NCBI RefSeq assembly: GCF_020075705.1
Contig: NZ_JAIQUM010000002.1
Location: 1-64,000 of the forward strand
DNA length: 64,000 nucleotides
Direction: 5' to 3'
Origin: Metabacillus rhizolycopersici
GTDB taxonomy: Bacteria; Bacillota; Bacilli; Bacillales; Bacillaceae
Positions 25,848 through 34,525 of this stretch are shown here, one piece after another (the first letter of the stretch is position 1; the number at the start of each line of letters is the position of its first letter). A model generated the notes under the pieces. The model searched no databases, had not been told where the DNA came from, and worked only from the letters and a program-made list of their open reading frames with translations. The position numbers were made by a program, and so were the translations under genes.

Positions 25848-25890
25848 AAAATAATTCATTCACAAAACTTTAACACTAGACATTGTGTTA
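25848..25890 (-). promoter_or_regulatory. AdeR-type box and -10 of the symporter gene
   Basis: On the minus strand TAACACAATGTCTAG (25890-25876), 22 bases, then TATTTT (25853-25848). The box is embedded in a larger palindrome TAACAC...GTGTTA (25871-25890). Confidence 0.72.
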
Positions 25891-25987
25891 AGTAATTTGA
25901 TCCATTATTTTTACATTTATATTGATTCTATATTTAATTAGGAACTTCTAATGAGACAAAGAATTCATAGAAATAGAAAAATTGTTA

Positions 25988-26129
25988 AGAAAAGCACAAG
26001 AGCCTTGTTCAGCCTCGAGCAAATAAGATGATCAGGAATTGAAGGTGTTCTTTATCTTCAATTCCTGATCATCTTATGACCTCGAGGGACTAGGCCGCTT
26101 GCGCTAGACACCAAAACTAAGTACAAAAC
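25988..26129. repeat. Dispersed hairpin repeat, family I, copy B
   Basis: It shares with copy A the ends AAAAGCACAAGAGCCTTG and ACTAGGCCGCTTGCGCT and the trailing CTAAGTACAAAA. Its central stem is a perfect 22-bp repeat (26023-26044 with 26056-26077) that differs in sequence from the stem of copy A but pairs completely; CTCGAG on each side also pairs. Confidence 0.85.
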
Positions 26130-26151
26130 ATGTAAATTCTGATAGTAGAAC

Positions 26152-26198
26152 AAAAAAGGCAGAAGCCCCCAATATTATGGGAGTTCTACCTTTTTTTG
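26152..26198 (-). terminator. Terminator after SDR pseudogene
   Basis: GGTAGAACTCCC / GGGGGCTTCTGCC with flanking runs of A and T on either side works on both strands; for the minus-strand SDR locus it is the expected end. Confidence 0.8.
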
Positions 26199-26280
26199 TT
26201 GGACTTTTTCAGTGCCCTCTCACAGATAGAGGTTCTTTCCACTAGCACAATCATCACTTTTGCATGATTTAATTACATAA

Positions 26281-27031
26281 TTATTTAACTGAGTAACCTC
26301 CATCCACGAAAATATGGGTCCCAGTGATGAAGGACGATTCGTCCGAGGCTAGAAAAACAGCAGGTCCTACAATATCTTCCGTCTTACCAACCCGATTAAG
26401 CATGGTTAAGCTGCTTTCACGCTCCATTACCCCTTGATCCGCGAGTCGTGCCCCAGTCAGATTGGTCCGAATAGTTCCTAGTGCAATCGCGTTTACTCTG
26501 ATTTTCATCCCTCCAAGATCTGCCGCCATATGACGTGTCATAGCAGCAACTGCTCCTTTGGAAGCACCGTATTCTACAGTATTCGGTTCTGCAAGAATAG
26601 AAGTAGTAGAAGAGATATGAATAATAGCACCTCCTCCTTGTTTGTACATAGCGCGAGCTGCTTCTTGGCTACATAGAAATACTCCCTTAGCATTGACCTG
26701 CATAACACGGTCGTAATCCTCTTCCGTTAATTCAAGAAAAGGTTTCCTTATCGTAATTCCCGCGTTTGCTACGAGCAATATCTAACCGGCCAAATTTCTG
26801 AACTGTCTGCTCTACGCAATCTGTTACATCTGCTTGGTTACCAACATTGATATATGTAGCGAGCCACATATCCTCTGATGCCCCTGATTTTTGAGCAGCT
26901 TTTTGTGCTGCTTCTACATTAATGTCCGCAAAAACAACCCGTGCACCTTCTTTAAGATATCCTTGTGCAATCGCGGCACCCATGCCAGATCCAGCCTCTG
27001 TTACTAACGCCACTTTATCTTTAAGTCTCAT
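26281..27031 (-). pseudogene. SDR family oxidoreductase, frameshifted
   Basis: The N-terminal part (27031 down to about 26777) reads an SDR up to QKFGRLDI. The protein resumes in another frame at LVANAGITIRKPFLELTEED and runs to the normal C-terminus, with the catalytic serine in IIHISSTTS and YGASKGAVAAM. One extra base near 26776 explains the break. In addition the cofactor motif reads VTEAGSGMG where VTGAGSGIG is usual. Together these suggest a real, decaying gene of about 245 codons, although a single-base sequencing error remains possible. The substrate is unknown. Confidence 0.82.
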
Positions 27032-27074
27032 TTTCACCACTCTAAAATGTAGTTATGTATCCATCCTTCATTAA

Positions 27075-27089
27075 CTAGACATTAAATGA
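27075..27089 (-). promoter_or_regulatory. Degenerate AdeR-type box upstream of the broken SDR
   Basis: On the minus strand TCATTTAATGTCTAG keeps the promoter-proximal half (TGTCTAG, as in the symporter box). It has lost most of the distal half, and the expected -10 position reads CTACAT, with TACATT one base further. It appears to be a decayed member of the box family. Confidence 0.4.
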
Positions 27090-27157
27090 ATAAATATCTT
27101 TGTAATTCTTAAAAAAGAAAGCGTTATTATTAATGGGAAAACTGAATAATCCGGTTC

Positions 27158-27856
27158 TTATATTAGCTTTTTATTTTTACTATCTTTAATAACAATTTCT
27201 TGAACTAACATATTTTTTCGTGGTTTAATACTTTCTATAATGATATCTGCAACATCATCCGGCTCCATATACGCTTCTTCTGTAATAGCGCCTTCCCATA
27301 ATTCAGTTTTCATATTCCCCATATAAACTCCAAACACCCTAATGCCAGTATCCTCAAGTTCAAGCGCTAAATTTTCAGTAAATCCTCTTGCACCAAATTT
27401 ACTTGCACTATAAACCGACTCGGTAACTTTTCCTCTTTTACCTGATAGAGATACAATGTTGACAATATAACCTCGATTTCTCTTTTTCATGTCGTTTAAT
27501 ACTTCTTGAGTACAAAAGATGGTACCTTTTAAGTTAATATCAATCATTTGATGGATAGATTCTTCGCTTAAATTTTCCGTCAAATCAAAGACCCCAACTC
27601 CTGCATTATTAATTAATAGATCAATTTGTCCAACTTCTTCTTTAATTAATTGCATAACGTTTGCTACATTATTTTTAGACGAGACGTCTACTTCATAAAT
27701 AGAATGACTGTGGCTTAATGTTTCAGCTGTTCGAATAAGTTTTGTTTGAGTTCGTCCGAGCAAACATACATGGCAACCTAGATCAGAATATTTTTTTGCC
27801 AACGAAGCCCCTAATCCACTTCCGGCTCCTGTAATAACAACGACATTAACATCCAT
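27158..27856 (-). CDS. SDR family NAD(P)-dependent oxidoreductase
   Basis: A 232-residue classical short-chain dehydrogenase: cofactor loop VVVITGAGSGLGASLAKKY, the NNAG motif in LLINNAGVGVFD near residue 83, catalytic serine in VNIVSLSGKRG and YxxxK in SVYSASKFGARG near 146. The substrate is not predictable; it resembles the YqjQ/FabG-like general group. The ATG follows AAGGAAGGGGGA. It stands alone but its promoter carries the AdeR-type box, which puts it in the amino-acid regulon, possibly reducing or oxidising a hydroxy/keto acid intermediate. Confidence 0.85.
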   Translation of the reverse strand: MDVNVVVITGAGSGLGASLAKKYSDLGCHVCLLGRTQTKLIRTAETLSHSHSIYEVDVSSKNNVANVMQLIKEEVGQIDLLINNAGVGVFDLTENLSEESIHQMIDINLKGTIFCTQEVLNDMKKRNRGYIVNIVSLSGKRGKVTESVYSASKFGARGFTENLALELEDTGIRVFGVYMGNMKTELWEGAITEEAYMEPDDVADIIIESIKPRKNMLVQEIVIKDSKNKKLI

Positions 27857-27982
27857 GTAAATTCCCCCTTCCTTTTCTCCCAATTTTCCACCTATTTTTT
27901 CATTCTAGCATTAGACTAATTCTTTTAGTATCTTGATTTGCTAGATTTCTACCTAAATTTTCACAATCATCTAACTTCCATA

Positions 27983-28026
27983 ATGATAATCCATATTACA
28001 GCCATCCGAATTAGACATAGTGTTAA
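27983..28026 (-). promoter_or_regulatory. AdeR-type box and -10 of the SDR gene
   Basis: On the minus strand TTAACACTATGTCTAA (28026-28011), 22 bases, then TATCAT (27988-27983). The box is one base longer in the centre than the others, but the promoter-proximal half keeps the exact distance. Confidence 0.7.
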
Positions 28027-28108
28027 AAATTAATAGTTACTCATTTTACAAAAAATTTAGAACAATAGTATTGATTATAGGAAAAGGTCATGATACTATA
28101 TCGGTTAT

Positions 28109-28151
28109 ATATTAGTATGTCACATATATACCAAAACAACATATTAGTATA
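28109..28151 (+). promoter_or_regulatory. Repeated ATATTAGTAT elements upstream of ppdK operon; possible CcpN site
   Basis: ATATTAGTATG (28109-28119) and ATATTAGTATA (28141-28151) are a direct repeat in the promoter region. The overlapping TATGTCACATA is one mismatch from the CcpN motif I recall (TRTGHYATAYW). CcpN represses gluconeogenic genes in Bacillus, which would suit PpdK. Motif-level evidence only. Confidence 0.3.
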
Positions 28152-28228
28152 ACCTAAACGTTTTTTAAACATCACGTAGGAAAATACTAATTGTTGTAAA
28201 AAAAAACGCAAAGGAGTATGGACTGGAT

Positions 28229-29053
28229 GTGAATAAGAGAAAAGTTGTTTATGTAGTTTCCGACTCGGTTGGCGAAACGGCTGAGTTGACTGTAAAAGCA
28301 GTAGCAGCCCAATTTAATAGCAGCTATATTGAAATCCATCATAAATCCTATGTGCAGAAGACAGAAGATATTGATGAGGTTATTACTGACGCAAAGCAAG
28401 GTAATTCTATTATTGCCTATACGATCGTCATCCCCTTTTTAAAAAAGTATCTTGACGAAAGGGCACGAGAAGAAGGAATTACTGCAATTGATTTAATAAA
28501 CCCGCTTATGGAAGCATTTGTTCAACAATTTAAAATGGATCCCAAGTGTGAGCCTCGCTTAATGAGGAAATTAGATGCTAACTATTTCCGAAGAGTGAAA
28601 GCCATTGAATTCGCAGTAAAATACGATGATGGACGGGAGCCTCAGGGGTTAAAACGTGCAGACATTGTATTAATTGGAATTTCTAGAACATCAAAGACAC
28701 CGCTTTCTATCTATTTGGCCCATAAAGGACTGAATGTGGCAAATATACCTTTAGTACCAGAAGTAGCACCTTCTGATGAATTGTTTGAACTTCCAAGAAA
28801 TGTATGCGTTGGCTTAGTGATATCACCGGATAAACTGCATGAAATACGCATGGAGCGTTTAAAAAGTTTAGGGTTAACAACTCAAGCGAATTATGCAAAT
28901 TTAGATCGGATTCTTGCAGAACTAGACTATGCTGAGAAAATTATGAAACGTCTAGGTTGTCCGGTTATTGATGTTTCCAATAAAGCAGTGGAAGAAACTG
29001 CTGATCTTATATTAGCAATCTTAAAAAAGAGGGGAGATGGAGTGTATGAGTAA
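28229..29053 (+). CDS. Pyruvate, phosphate dikinase regulatory protein (PSRP/YqfL family)
   Basis: A 274-residue bifunctional kinase/pyrophosphorylase: the opening VYVVSDSVGETAELTVKAV and the P-loop-like LIGISRTSKTPLSIYLAHKG near residue 150 are diagnostic. It inactivates PpdK by ADP-dependent threonine phosphorylation and reactivates it by Pi-dependent dephosphorylation. It starts at a GTG with AAAGGAG 12 bases upstream, somewhat distant. It overlaps the ppdK start by 8 bases, so enzyme and regulator are coupled. Confidence 0.93.
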   Translation: MNKRKVVYVVSDSVGETAELTVKAVAAQFNSSYIEIHHKSYVQKTEDIDEVITDAKQGNSIIAYTIVIPFLKKYLDERAREEGITAIDLINPLMEAFVQQFKMDPKCEPRLMRKLDANYFRRVKAIEFAVKYDDGREPQGLKRADIVLIGISRTSKTPLSIYLAHKGLNVANIPLVPEVAPSDELFELPRNVCVGLVISPDKLHEIRMERLKSLGLTTQANYANLDRILAELDYAEKIMKRLGCPVIDVSNKAVEETADLILAILKKRGDGVYE

Positions 29054-31721
29054 GTTTGTATATATGTTTGACGAGGGAAACAGCGAAATGAAGGAGCTTT
29101 TAGGAGGAAAAGGGGCTAATTTGGCAGAAATGATTCGAATCGGCTTGCCTGTTCCTTATGGTTTTACCATTTCAACAGAAGTCTGTAGCTCCTATTACCA
29201 AGCAGGGAAATCTATCCCTGTAGAAATCAAATCTCAAATAGTAGATGCCCTTAGTAAACTTGAAGAAAAAACAGGTAAGAAGCTCGGAGACACGACAAAT
29301 CCACTGCTTGTTTCTGTACGATCAGGTGCTGTATTTTCGATGCCGGGAATGATGGATACAGTATTAAATCTTGGAATGAATGATGAAACTGTGAAAGGGT
29401 TGGCTGAGCTTACAAACAATCCGCGTTTTGCATATGACTCTTACCGCAGATTTATTCAAATGTTTAGTGATGTTGTACTTGGTGTGGATGGCTTTTATTT
29501 CGAGCAGGCTTTAGAAGAAGCAAGGGAACAAAAGGGATACTCTTCAGACCCTGAAATGACTTCAGATGATTGGCAGGAAGTGATTCAAGGGTACAAAGAG
29601 ATTGTAAAAAAACATACTAGAAAGGATTTTCCTCAGAATCCAATAGAGCAATTATTTCTTTCCGTCAATGCTGTTTTCGATTCGTGGAATAATCAACGTG
29701 CGATTGTATACCGCCGCCTTCAAAAAATCCCAGGGCACCTTGGTACAGCGGTAAACATTCAAAGCATGGTTTTTGGAAATATGGGTAATGATTCCGGTAC
29801 TGGAGTTGCCTTTACACGTAATCCATCGTCAGGAGAACGTAGGCTGTATGGTGAATATTTAATCAATGCTCAAGGAGAGGATGTTGTGGCAGGCATTCGT
29901 ACTCCTCAACCGATTTCTACCCTTCAGGATGAAATGCCAGAAGTATACCAGCAGTTTGTTGAGACTTGTCAGCTTCTTGAAAGACATTATCAAGATATGC
30001 AGGACATCGAGTTCACTGTCGAACGTGGTAAACTATTTATTCTTCAAACACGAAATGGGAAAAGAACAGCCCAAGCTGCAATTCGAATTGCAGTTGAATT
30101 AGTAGAAGAACAAACGATTAGTAAGAAGGAAGCAATTCTACGTGTAGACCCGGATCAATTGAATCAGCTACTTCATCGTAGAATTGATGATTCCTATAAA
30201 CGTAACCCATTAACGAAGGGATTACCTGCCTCTCCAGGCGCGGCAACAGGACTAGTGGTATTTGATGCGGATACAGCAGAGGCACTAGCGAAAGACGGGA
30301 AAAAGGTGATTCTTGTGCGCCCGGAGACAACACCTGATGATATCCATGGCATTGTTGCTGCCGAGGCAACTCTTACAAGCCGCGGAGGTATGACAAGTCA
30401 CGCAGCAGTTGTTGCAAGGGGGATGGGAAAAGCTTGCATATGCGGCTGTGAAACATTAAACATTGATTTGAAATTAAAGCAGTTTAAAGTAGGAGACACA
30501 ATTGTAAATCAAGGTGATATAATTACAGTTGACGGTTCAACAGGTGAAATCATGCTAGATGAAGTGCCAATGATCGAGCCTCAGCTTTCGGATGAGTTTC
30601 AACTGTTACTTGCTTGGGCAGATCAAGAGAAGACACTTGATGTAAGAGCCAATGCTGATAATCCAGAAGATGCGAAAAAAGCGCTAGAGTTTGGGGCGGC
30701 TGGAATTGGCTTATGCCGTACAGAGCATATGTTTATGGATGCAACTCGGATTCCTATTGTGCAAGATATGATACTTGCCGAAACATATGAGGAGCGAGAG
30801 GATGCACTCAAAAAGTTGTTGCCAATGCAACAAGGGGATTTCGAAGGAATCTTTGAAGCGATGCAAGGGAACCCTGTGACAATTCGTCTACTAGACCCTC
30901 CTCTGCACGAGTTTTTACCGGATAAAGAGGAACTGCTTGTTGAAGTAACAAAACTTCGGATGTCAGGCTCAAATCCCTATGAACTAAAGGAAAAAGAACA
31001 GCTTTTAAGAAAAGTTCGTCAGTTGCATGAATTTAATCCAATGCTAGGTCATAGAGGCTGCCGATTAGGAATGATTCACCCTGAAATTTATATCATGCAG
31101 GCAAAAGCTATCTTTTATGCAATTGCAAACGTAAAAGAAAAAGGAATAGATGTGAAGCCAGAGATTATGATTCCTTTGGTTGGGCATGTAAATGAGTTAA
31201 AAGAAATGCGTGCATTGGTAACAAAAGCTGGGTTGCAAGTTGCGGAGGAAACCCGCCAGCAATACGATTACTCTATTGGAACAATGATTGAAATTCCGCG
31301 AGCGGCTTTGACTGCTGATCAAATTGCGCAAGAGGCAGACTTTTTCTCCTTTGGAACAAATGACTTAACCCAAACTACTTTTGGATATAGTCGTGATGAT
31401 GCAGAGGGCAAGTTCCTTCAAAACTATATTCAAAACAAGGTTTTGCCGGAAAATCCATTTGCTACTCTTGACCAAGAAGGTGTAGGCAAACTTGTAGAAA
31501 CGGGTGTAAAGCTTGGCAGGCAAACAAAGCCAGGGTTAAAAACAGGAATTTGTGGAGAGCATGGAGGAGAAAAAAATTCAATTCAATTCTGTCATGATGT
31601 AGGATTGGATTACGTAAGCTGTTCACCATACCGGGTTCCTCTTGCACGTCTTGCAGCTGCTCAGGCTACTATTAAAAATGAACAGAAACAGGGCGTAAAG
31701 AATTTTCAAGCTCAGATATAA
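29046..31721 (+). CDS. ppdK: Pyruvate, phosphate dikinase
   Basis: An 891-residue enzyme interconverting pyruvate + ATP + Pi and PEP + AMP + PPi. The N-terminal nucleotide-binding domain starts FDEGNSEMKELLGGKGANLA. The phosphohistidine domain has TLTSRGGMTSHAAVVARGMG (swivel His near residue 452). The C-terminal TIM barrel carries DFFSFGTNDLTQTTFGYSRDD and the catalytic cysteine in TGICGEHGG. Length matches bacterial PpdK. Its presence allows PEP formation directly from pyruvate, useful when growth is on alanine or aromatic acids that enter at pyruvate. The ATG overlaps the regulator stop. Confidence 0.96.
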   Translation: MSKFVYMFDEGNSEMKELLGGKGANLAEMIRIGLPVPYGFTISTEVCSSYYQAGKSIPVEIKSQIVDALSKLEEKTGKKLGDTTNPLLVSVRSGAVFSMPGMMDTVLNLGMNDETVKGLAELTNNPRFAYDSYRRFIQMFSDVVLGVDGFYFEQALEEAREQKGYSSDPEMTSDDWQEVIQGYKEIVKKHTRKDFPQNPIEQLFLSVNAVFDSWNNQRAIVYRRLQKIPGHLGTAVNIQSMVFGNMGNDSGTGVAFTRNPSSGERRLYGEYLINAQGEDVVAGIRTPQPISTLQDEMPEVYQQFVETCQLLERHYQDMQDIEFTVERGKLFILQTRNGKRTAQAAIRIAVELVEEQTISKKEAILRVDPDQLNQLLHRRIDDSYKRNPLTKGLPASPGAATGLVVFDADTAEALAKDGKKVILVRPETTPDDIHGIVAAEATLTSRGGMTSHAAVVARGMGKACICGCETLNIDLKLKQFKVGDTIVNQGDIITVDGSTGEIMLDEVPMIEPQLSDEFQLLLAWADQEKTLDVRANADNPEDAKKALEFGAAGIGLCRTEHMFMDATRIPIVQDMILAETYEEREDALKKLLPMQQGDFEGIFEAMQGNPVTIRLLDPPLHEFLPDKEELLVEVTKLRMSGSNPYELKEKEQLLRKVRQLHEFNPMLGHRGCRLGMIHPEIYIMQAKAIFYAIANVKEKGIDVKPEIMIPLVGHVNELKEMRALVTKAGLQVAEETRQQYDYSIGTMIEIPRAALTADQIAQEADFFSFGTNDLTQTTFGYSRDDAEGKFLQNYIQNKVLPENPFATLDQEGVGKLVETGVKLGRQTKPGLKTGICGEHGGEKNSIQFCHDVGLDYVSCSPYRVPLARLAAAQATIKNEQKQGVKNFQAQI

Positions 31722-31883
31722 AACGACGCACACCCTTAGATGAAATCATTAATAATAATGGCATAATAAGACATACAAAAGCTGAATCAAAGTTTCAGGT
31801 TACCGAGCAACTCACAGCAAGAGAGAAGGTACAATTCGCTGAATGAGAATACTAAGCGAGGTTGTCCGATAAGCCCCTAAAAT

Positions 31884-31940
31884 AAAGGAAGTGGAGAAAC
31901 ATGAGTCGTTTTCTCCACTTCCTTTTATGTTCTTTTTATT
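31884..31940 (+). terminator. Terminator of the ppdK operon
   Basis: The perfect 16-bp stem AAAGGAAGTGGAGAAA / TTTCTCCACTTCCTTT with a 10-base loop is followed by a T-rich run. The 160 bases between ppdK and this hairpin hold no gene I recognise. Confidence 0.9.
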
Positions 31941-32005
31941 CTCTTTTGAAGGGACTATCCAGACATTCAATATCACCCTCACCATGAAGAAAGTAAAGCT
32001 AATAT

Positions 32006-32534
32006 TTAAATTGTAGATTTAGGAGTAGTGATAATAGCTAAGCCCATCGCCGAAAGACCCCCTGCAAGCTTTCCAACAATCATAGCAAACACCATTTCTT
32101 TATTGACACCTGCCACAAAACCTAGGTGCCCTCCAAAAACAAAAGCACCACTGACAGCAAAAGCAACATTTATTACTTTTCCTCTTGGATCCATATTCTT
32201 TAGTATTGTGAGCATAGGTATATTATGTGCAAGAGATGCAATAAGACCGACTGTTGAAGTCTCACTTATTCCTAAAAAACTCCCTACTTTCTCTAAATGA
32301 TTTTTAAACACTTTTGTGATGAAAGCAACCATCGGAAATGCTCCAGCAAGCATAATGACAATCATACCGACAGTTTTTATCCCTTCAGTTATCGGTGCCA
32401 TATTTGGAATAATAATAAACCCGGTTAACGTTTCAATGCTAATCGCTGTAAGACCTACAATAGCAATGACCTCAATGCATTTGCCAAAAAGCTGAAATCC
32501 TTTAATCATCTTACTTGTTGCTTTATAAAGACCT
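32006..32534 (-). pseudogene. eutH: eutH-like ethanolamine permease, 3' part of interrupted gene
   Basis: The reading frame IGLYKATSKMIKGFQLF... to the C-terminus matches the second half of EutH: LAHNIPMLTILKNMDPRGKVINVAFAVS and HLGFVAG, with five or six membrane segments. The upstream half continues on the other side of the tnpB element (34301-34430), and the two join in frame when the element is removed. The N-terminal half of EutH is missing altogether, so the gene was already truncated or was cut by a further deletion. No other ethanolamine-utilisation gene is present. Confidence 0.85.
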
Positions 32535-32690
32535 ATGAATATTCCCCCACCTAAACAAGCTTTGAGGAAGGGATTTCTAATGTATCGAACCCAATTACTG
32601 TACGATTAACACCAGTGGAGCTGTCACATTAGCGAACGATTTACGCCCAGCCCCTCTATGCCATTTGTCATGCATTTGGCACTTCTTTTC
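32535..32690 (-). ncRNA. Predicted omega-RNA (reRNA) scaffold at element right end
   Basis: The 150 bases between the tnpB stop and the right end are conserved between the two elements (about 10 differences), including GGCATAGAGGGGCTGGGCG and GTGACAGCTCCACT. By analogy to characterised TnpB systems this is the scaffold of the guide RNA. The guide would be the sequence past the end, here AGGTCTTTATAAAGC from eutH. Confidence 0.6.
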
Positions 32691-34146
32691 ATCGAACGAC
32701 TAACGTTTGTGGATGAAAGATCTGAACAGATTCTGTATTGAATTCTTTTTCTCCAAACAATTGTAAGATGGCTTTTTTCATGATATTTGCAGCTCCATTC
32801 ACATCTGCATTAATAAGTAGATTATTGTTCGCTTTATATAATCCTCGTTTCATTCGTCTACCAGAAAAGGAATGCTTCTTTCCCTTCTCATACACTGGAA
32901 TCTCATCATGATCTAGAAAACTCGCTTTAGATGTATAAGATTCTTCGGTTACTTCCACTTTTATTCCATGTTCAGCAGCCTTATATGTAATCATATTTAT
33001 CAGCATCTTATGTGGAATATTGACGAATGATTGATTGTTTTCCTTTCCAATGTTCACTTCTTGTTTCCACTCTTTATTTTGTCCAATAATGATAAGAGAT
33101 ACATCTTCTTCTACAGCTGTTTTGACAATCTGATAACTCGCTTTATGGAAAATGTCCTTTAATTTGAGATTCCTTTTTTGATGTAATTTATCCAACCTCT
33201 TAGAAGTAAAAGGACCTTCGTTTGTTTTCTTTCCTTGACGTAAAATACCAAGGTAATGAGCTTTTATTTTGTTGGAGTATTGATTAATGGATTTAACGTT
33301 TTTGCCCTTGACTAAAATAGGTACTCGACCTGTATTTGTCACGATGGTTGCAAGATTATCAATTCCAAGATCAATCGACATATATCTTCTGTTCGTTTTT
33401 AATTCTTCTTTTGAATTTGGCACATCTACGACTAATTCGACAACATACTGACCATATTTCGGAATGACTCGAACTTGTTTTAAATCCCCTTCAGAAACAC
33501 CTAATTTACCAATATTTAATTGTTCTTTCGTTTTCGGAAACTTTAAAAAATTATTTTCCTTTATGATGCAATCTTGATTCGTAAATAACACTTCTTTTTC
33601 AGAAGCACGGCTATATCTGGGAATTCTCGGTCTTGCTTTGTATTTTGACGGATTTATCTTATATTCTTTTAAACTAGCAAAAAAGGACTTCCAATTTTGA
33701 AAGACTGTCTTCATAATTCCTTGGCTTGTTTGTGTAGGCAGAGAGCGATAATCATGTTGGATAATTATCTTAAAAAGTGAATCTAAAAAATTGTAATCGA
33801 CATAAGGGTTTTCCTTTGTAGGAGCTTCAAACCAATGACACTTAATCTTCTTTTGAATTTCTTGCGGCTTTAATTTCTCTTTCGCTCTCTTCTTTTGGTA
33901 TGCAGCTTTTTGAATCTCATTCATTTTTTCAATATTGTTCTCGATCGTTGCCAGAACTTCTTTTTGTAAAGGTTGTAGTTCCTTATCCTGCGTTAAACCG
34001 GTATAAACCTGCCTGTAATAAAAATTAGTCGTATTGTACATATTTTTCGCATTCTCACATGAATTCTTGAAATAGGAATACATTCGATGTCCTTTTTTAA
34101 TCCAAATTTGTTGCGTTTTATAATGTTTTTCCTTTTCCTTTGTCAT
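32689..34146 (-). CDS. tnpB: TnpB family protein with atypical RuvC-II and zinc-ribbon regions, copy 1
   Basis: 485 residues from the ATG behind GGTTGGTGAAG (an earlier in-frame TTG at 34158 is less likely). The N-terminus has the KKGHRMYSYFKNSCENAKNM segment. The RuvC-I aspartate is in RYMSIDLGIDNLATI (near 259) and the RuvC-III aspartate in LLINADVNGAANIM (near 448). Where canonical TnpB has IxIEDL with the catalytic glutamate, this protein reads LIIIGQNKEWKQ. The zinc-ribbon cysteines are absent: YTSKASFLD replaces YTSQxCSxCG. A nearby VTEESYTSK could carry a relocated acid. The protein may be an alternative-active-site nuclease or nuclease-dead. Confidence 0.9.
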   Translation of the reverse strand: MTKEKEKHYKTQQIWIKKGHRMYSYFKNSCENAKNMYNTTNFYYRQVYTGLTQDKELQPLQKEVLATIENNIEKMNEIQKAAYQKKRAKEKLKPQEIQKKIKCHWFEAPTKENPYVDYNFLDSLFKIIIQHDYRSLPTQTSQGIMKTVFQNWKSFFASLKEYKINPSKYKARPRIPRYSRASEKEVLFTNQDCIIKENNFLKFPKTKEQLNIGKLGVSEGDLKQVRVIPKYGQYVVELVVDVPNSKEELKTNRRYMSIDLGIDNLATIVTNTGRVPILVKGKNVKSINQYSNKIKAHYLGILRQGKKTNEGPFTSKRLDKLHQKRNLKLKDIFHKASYQIVKTAVEEDVSLIIIGQNKEWKQEVNIGKENNQSFVNIPHKMLINMITYKAAEHGIKVEVTEESYTSKASFLDHDEIPVYEKGKKHSFSGRRMKRGLYKANNNLLINADVNGAANIMKKAILQLFGEKEFNTESVQIFHPQTLVVR

Positions 34147-34300
34147 GATCTTCACCAACCAAACGTTTGTTCCTAATTGTATTTTACCAAGTTTGAATTT
34201 TAAAATCTAGTCGTAACATTTTAAAATACAAACAATTCAAAACCGCCAATTCACCCCCTCCTTAAAACATTCATTTTTGAAGAAGGGGTACTCTTGGCAT

Positions 34301-34430
34301 TGATGATAGAAATAAATATAGAAAAGATGACAGTTGGAATAAGATTCAGCAGTACTATTTTCAAACTTAGACCAGCAACAATTCCACCAACAAGACAACC
34401 GAAAGGCACAGTTATAATCCCTAGTCTCAA
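34301..34430 (-). pseudogene. eutH: eutH-like permease, internal segment upstream of insertion
   Basis: On the minus strand the frame reads LRLGIITVPFGCLVGGIVAG and then VLLNLIPTVIFSIFISII up to the element. This matches the middle of EutH (two membrane segments preceding the MIxGFQxF segment). It is fused directly behind the terminator of the transaminase operon, so the N-terminal part has been deleted. Confidence 0.8.
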
Positions 34431-34435
34431 TATAT

Positions 34436-34466
34436 AAAACGATGGGGCGGAACCCCATCGTTTTTT
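34436..34466 (-). terminator. Terminator of the transaminase operon
   Basis: AAAACGATGGGG and CCCCATCGTTTT form a perfect stem with a 5-base loop and T runs on both strands. It is 60 bases past the transaminase stop codon. Confidence 0.9.
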
Positions 34467-34525
34467 GGTGTAAAAGGAACTATTCGCTTTTTTATCTAGC
34501 TAACATAGCTTTCATAGCCAAGTAA

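Larger units (their letters stand above)
32535..34300 (-). mobile_element. IS605/IS1341-type tnpB element, copy 1, inside eutH
   Basis: The boundaries come from comparison with copy 2 (56572-58331). On the minus strand both start ATGCC(A/G)AGAGTACCCC and end AGGTGGGGGAATATTCA(T), with unrelated flanks. The element holds only tnpB; no tnpA. Reading across the junctions restores eutH, giving ATC ATC A/TA GGT, with the exact base at each end ambiguous by one or two. No target duplication is present, as expected for this family. Confidence 0.85.

Noticed and set aside
25647..25859. Minus-strand open frame of 70 codons in front of the symporter gene
   Set aside because: Its ATG overlaps the predicted -10 element and no ribosome site precedes it, so it would only be part of the 5' leader.
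28187..28399. Minus-strand small frame at the start of the PpdK regulatory protein gene
   Set aside because: Shadow of the regulatory protein coding sequence, no ribosome site.
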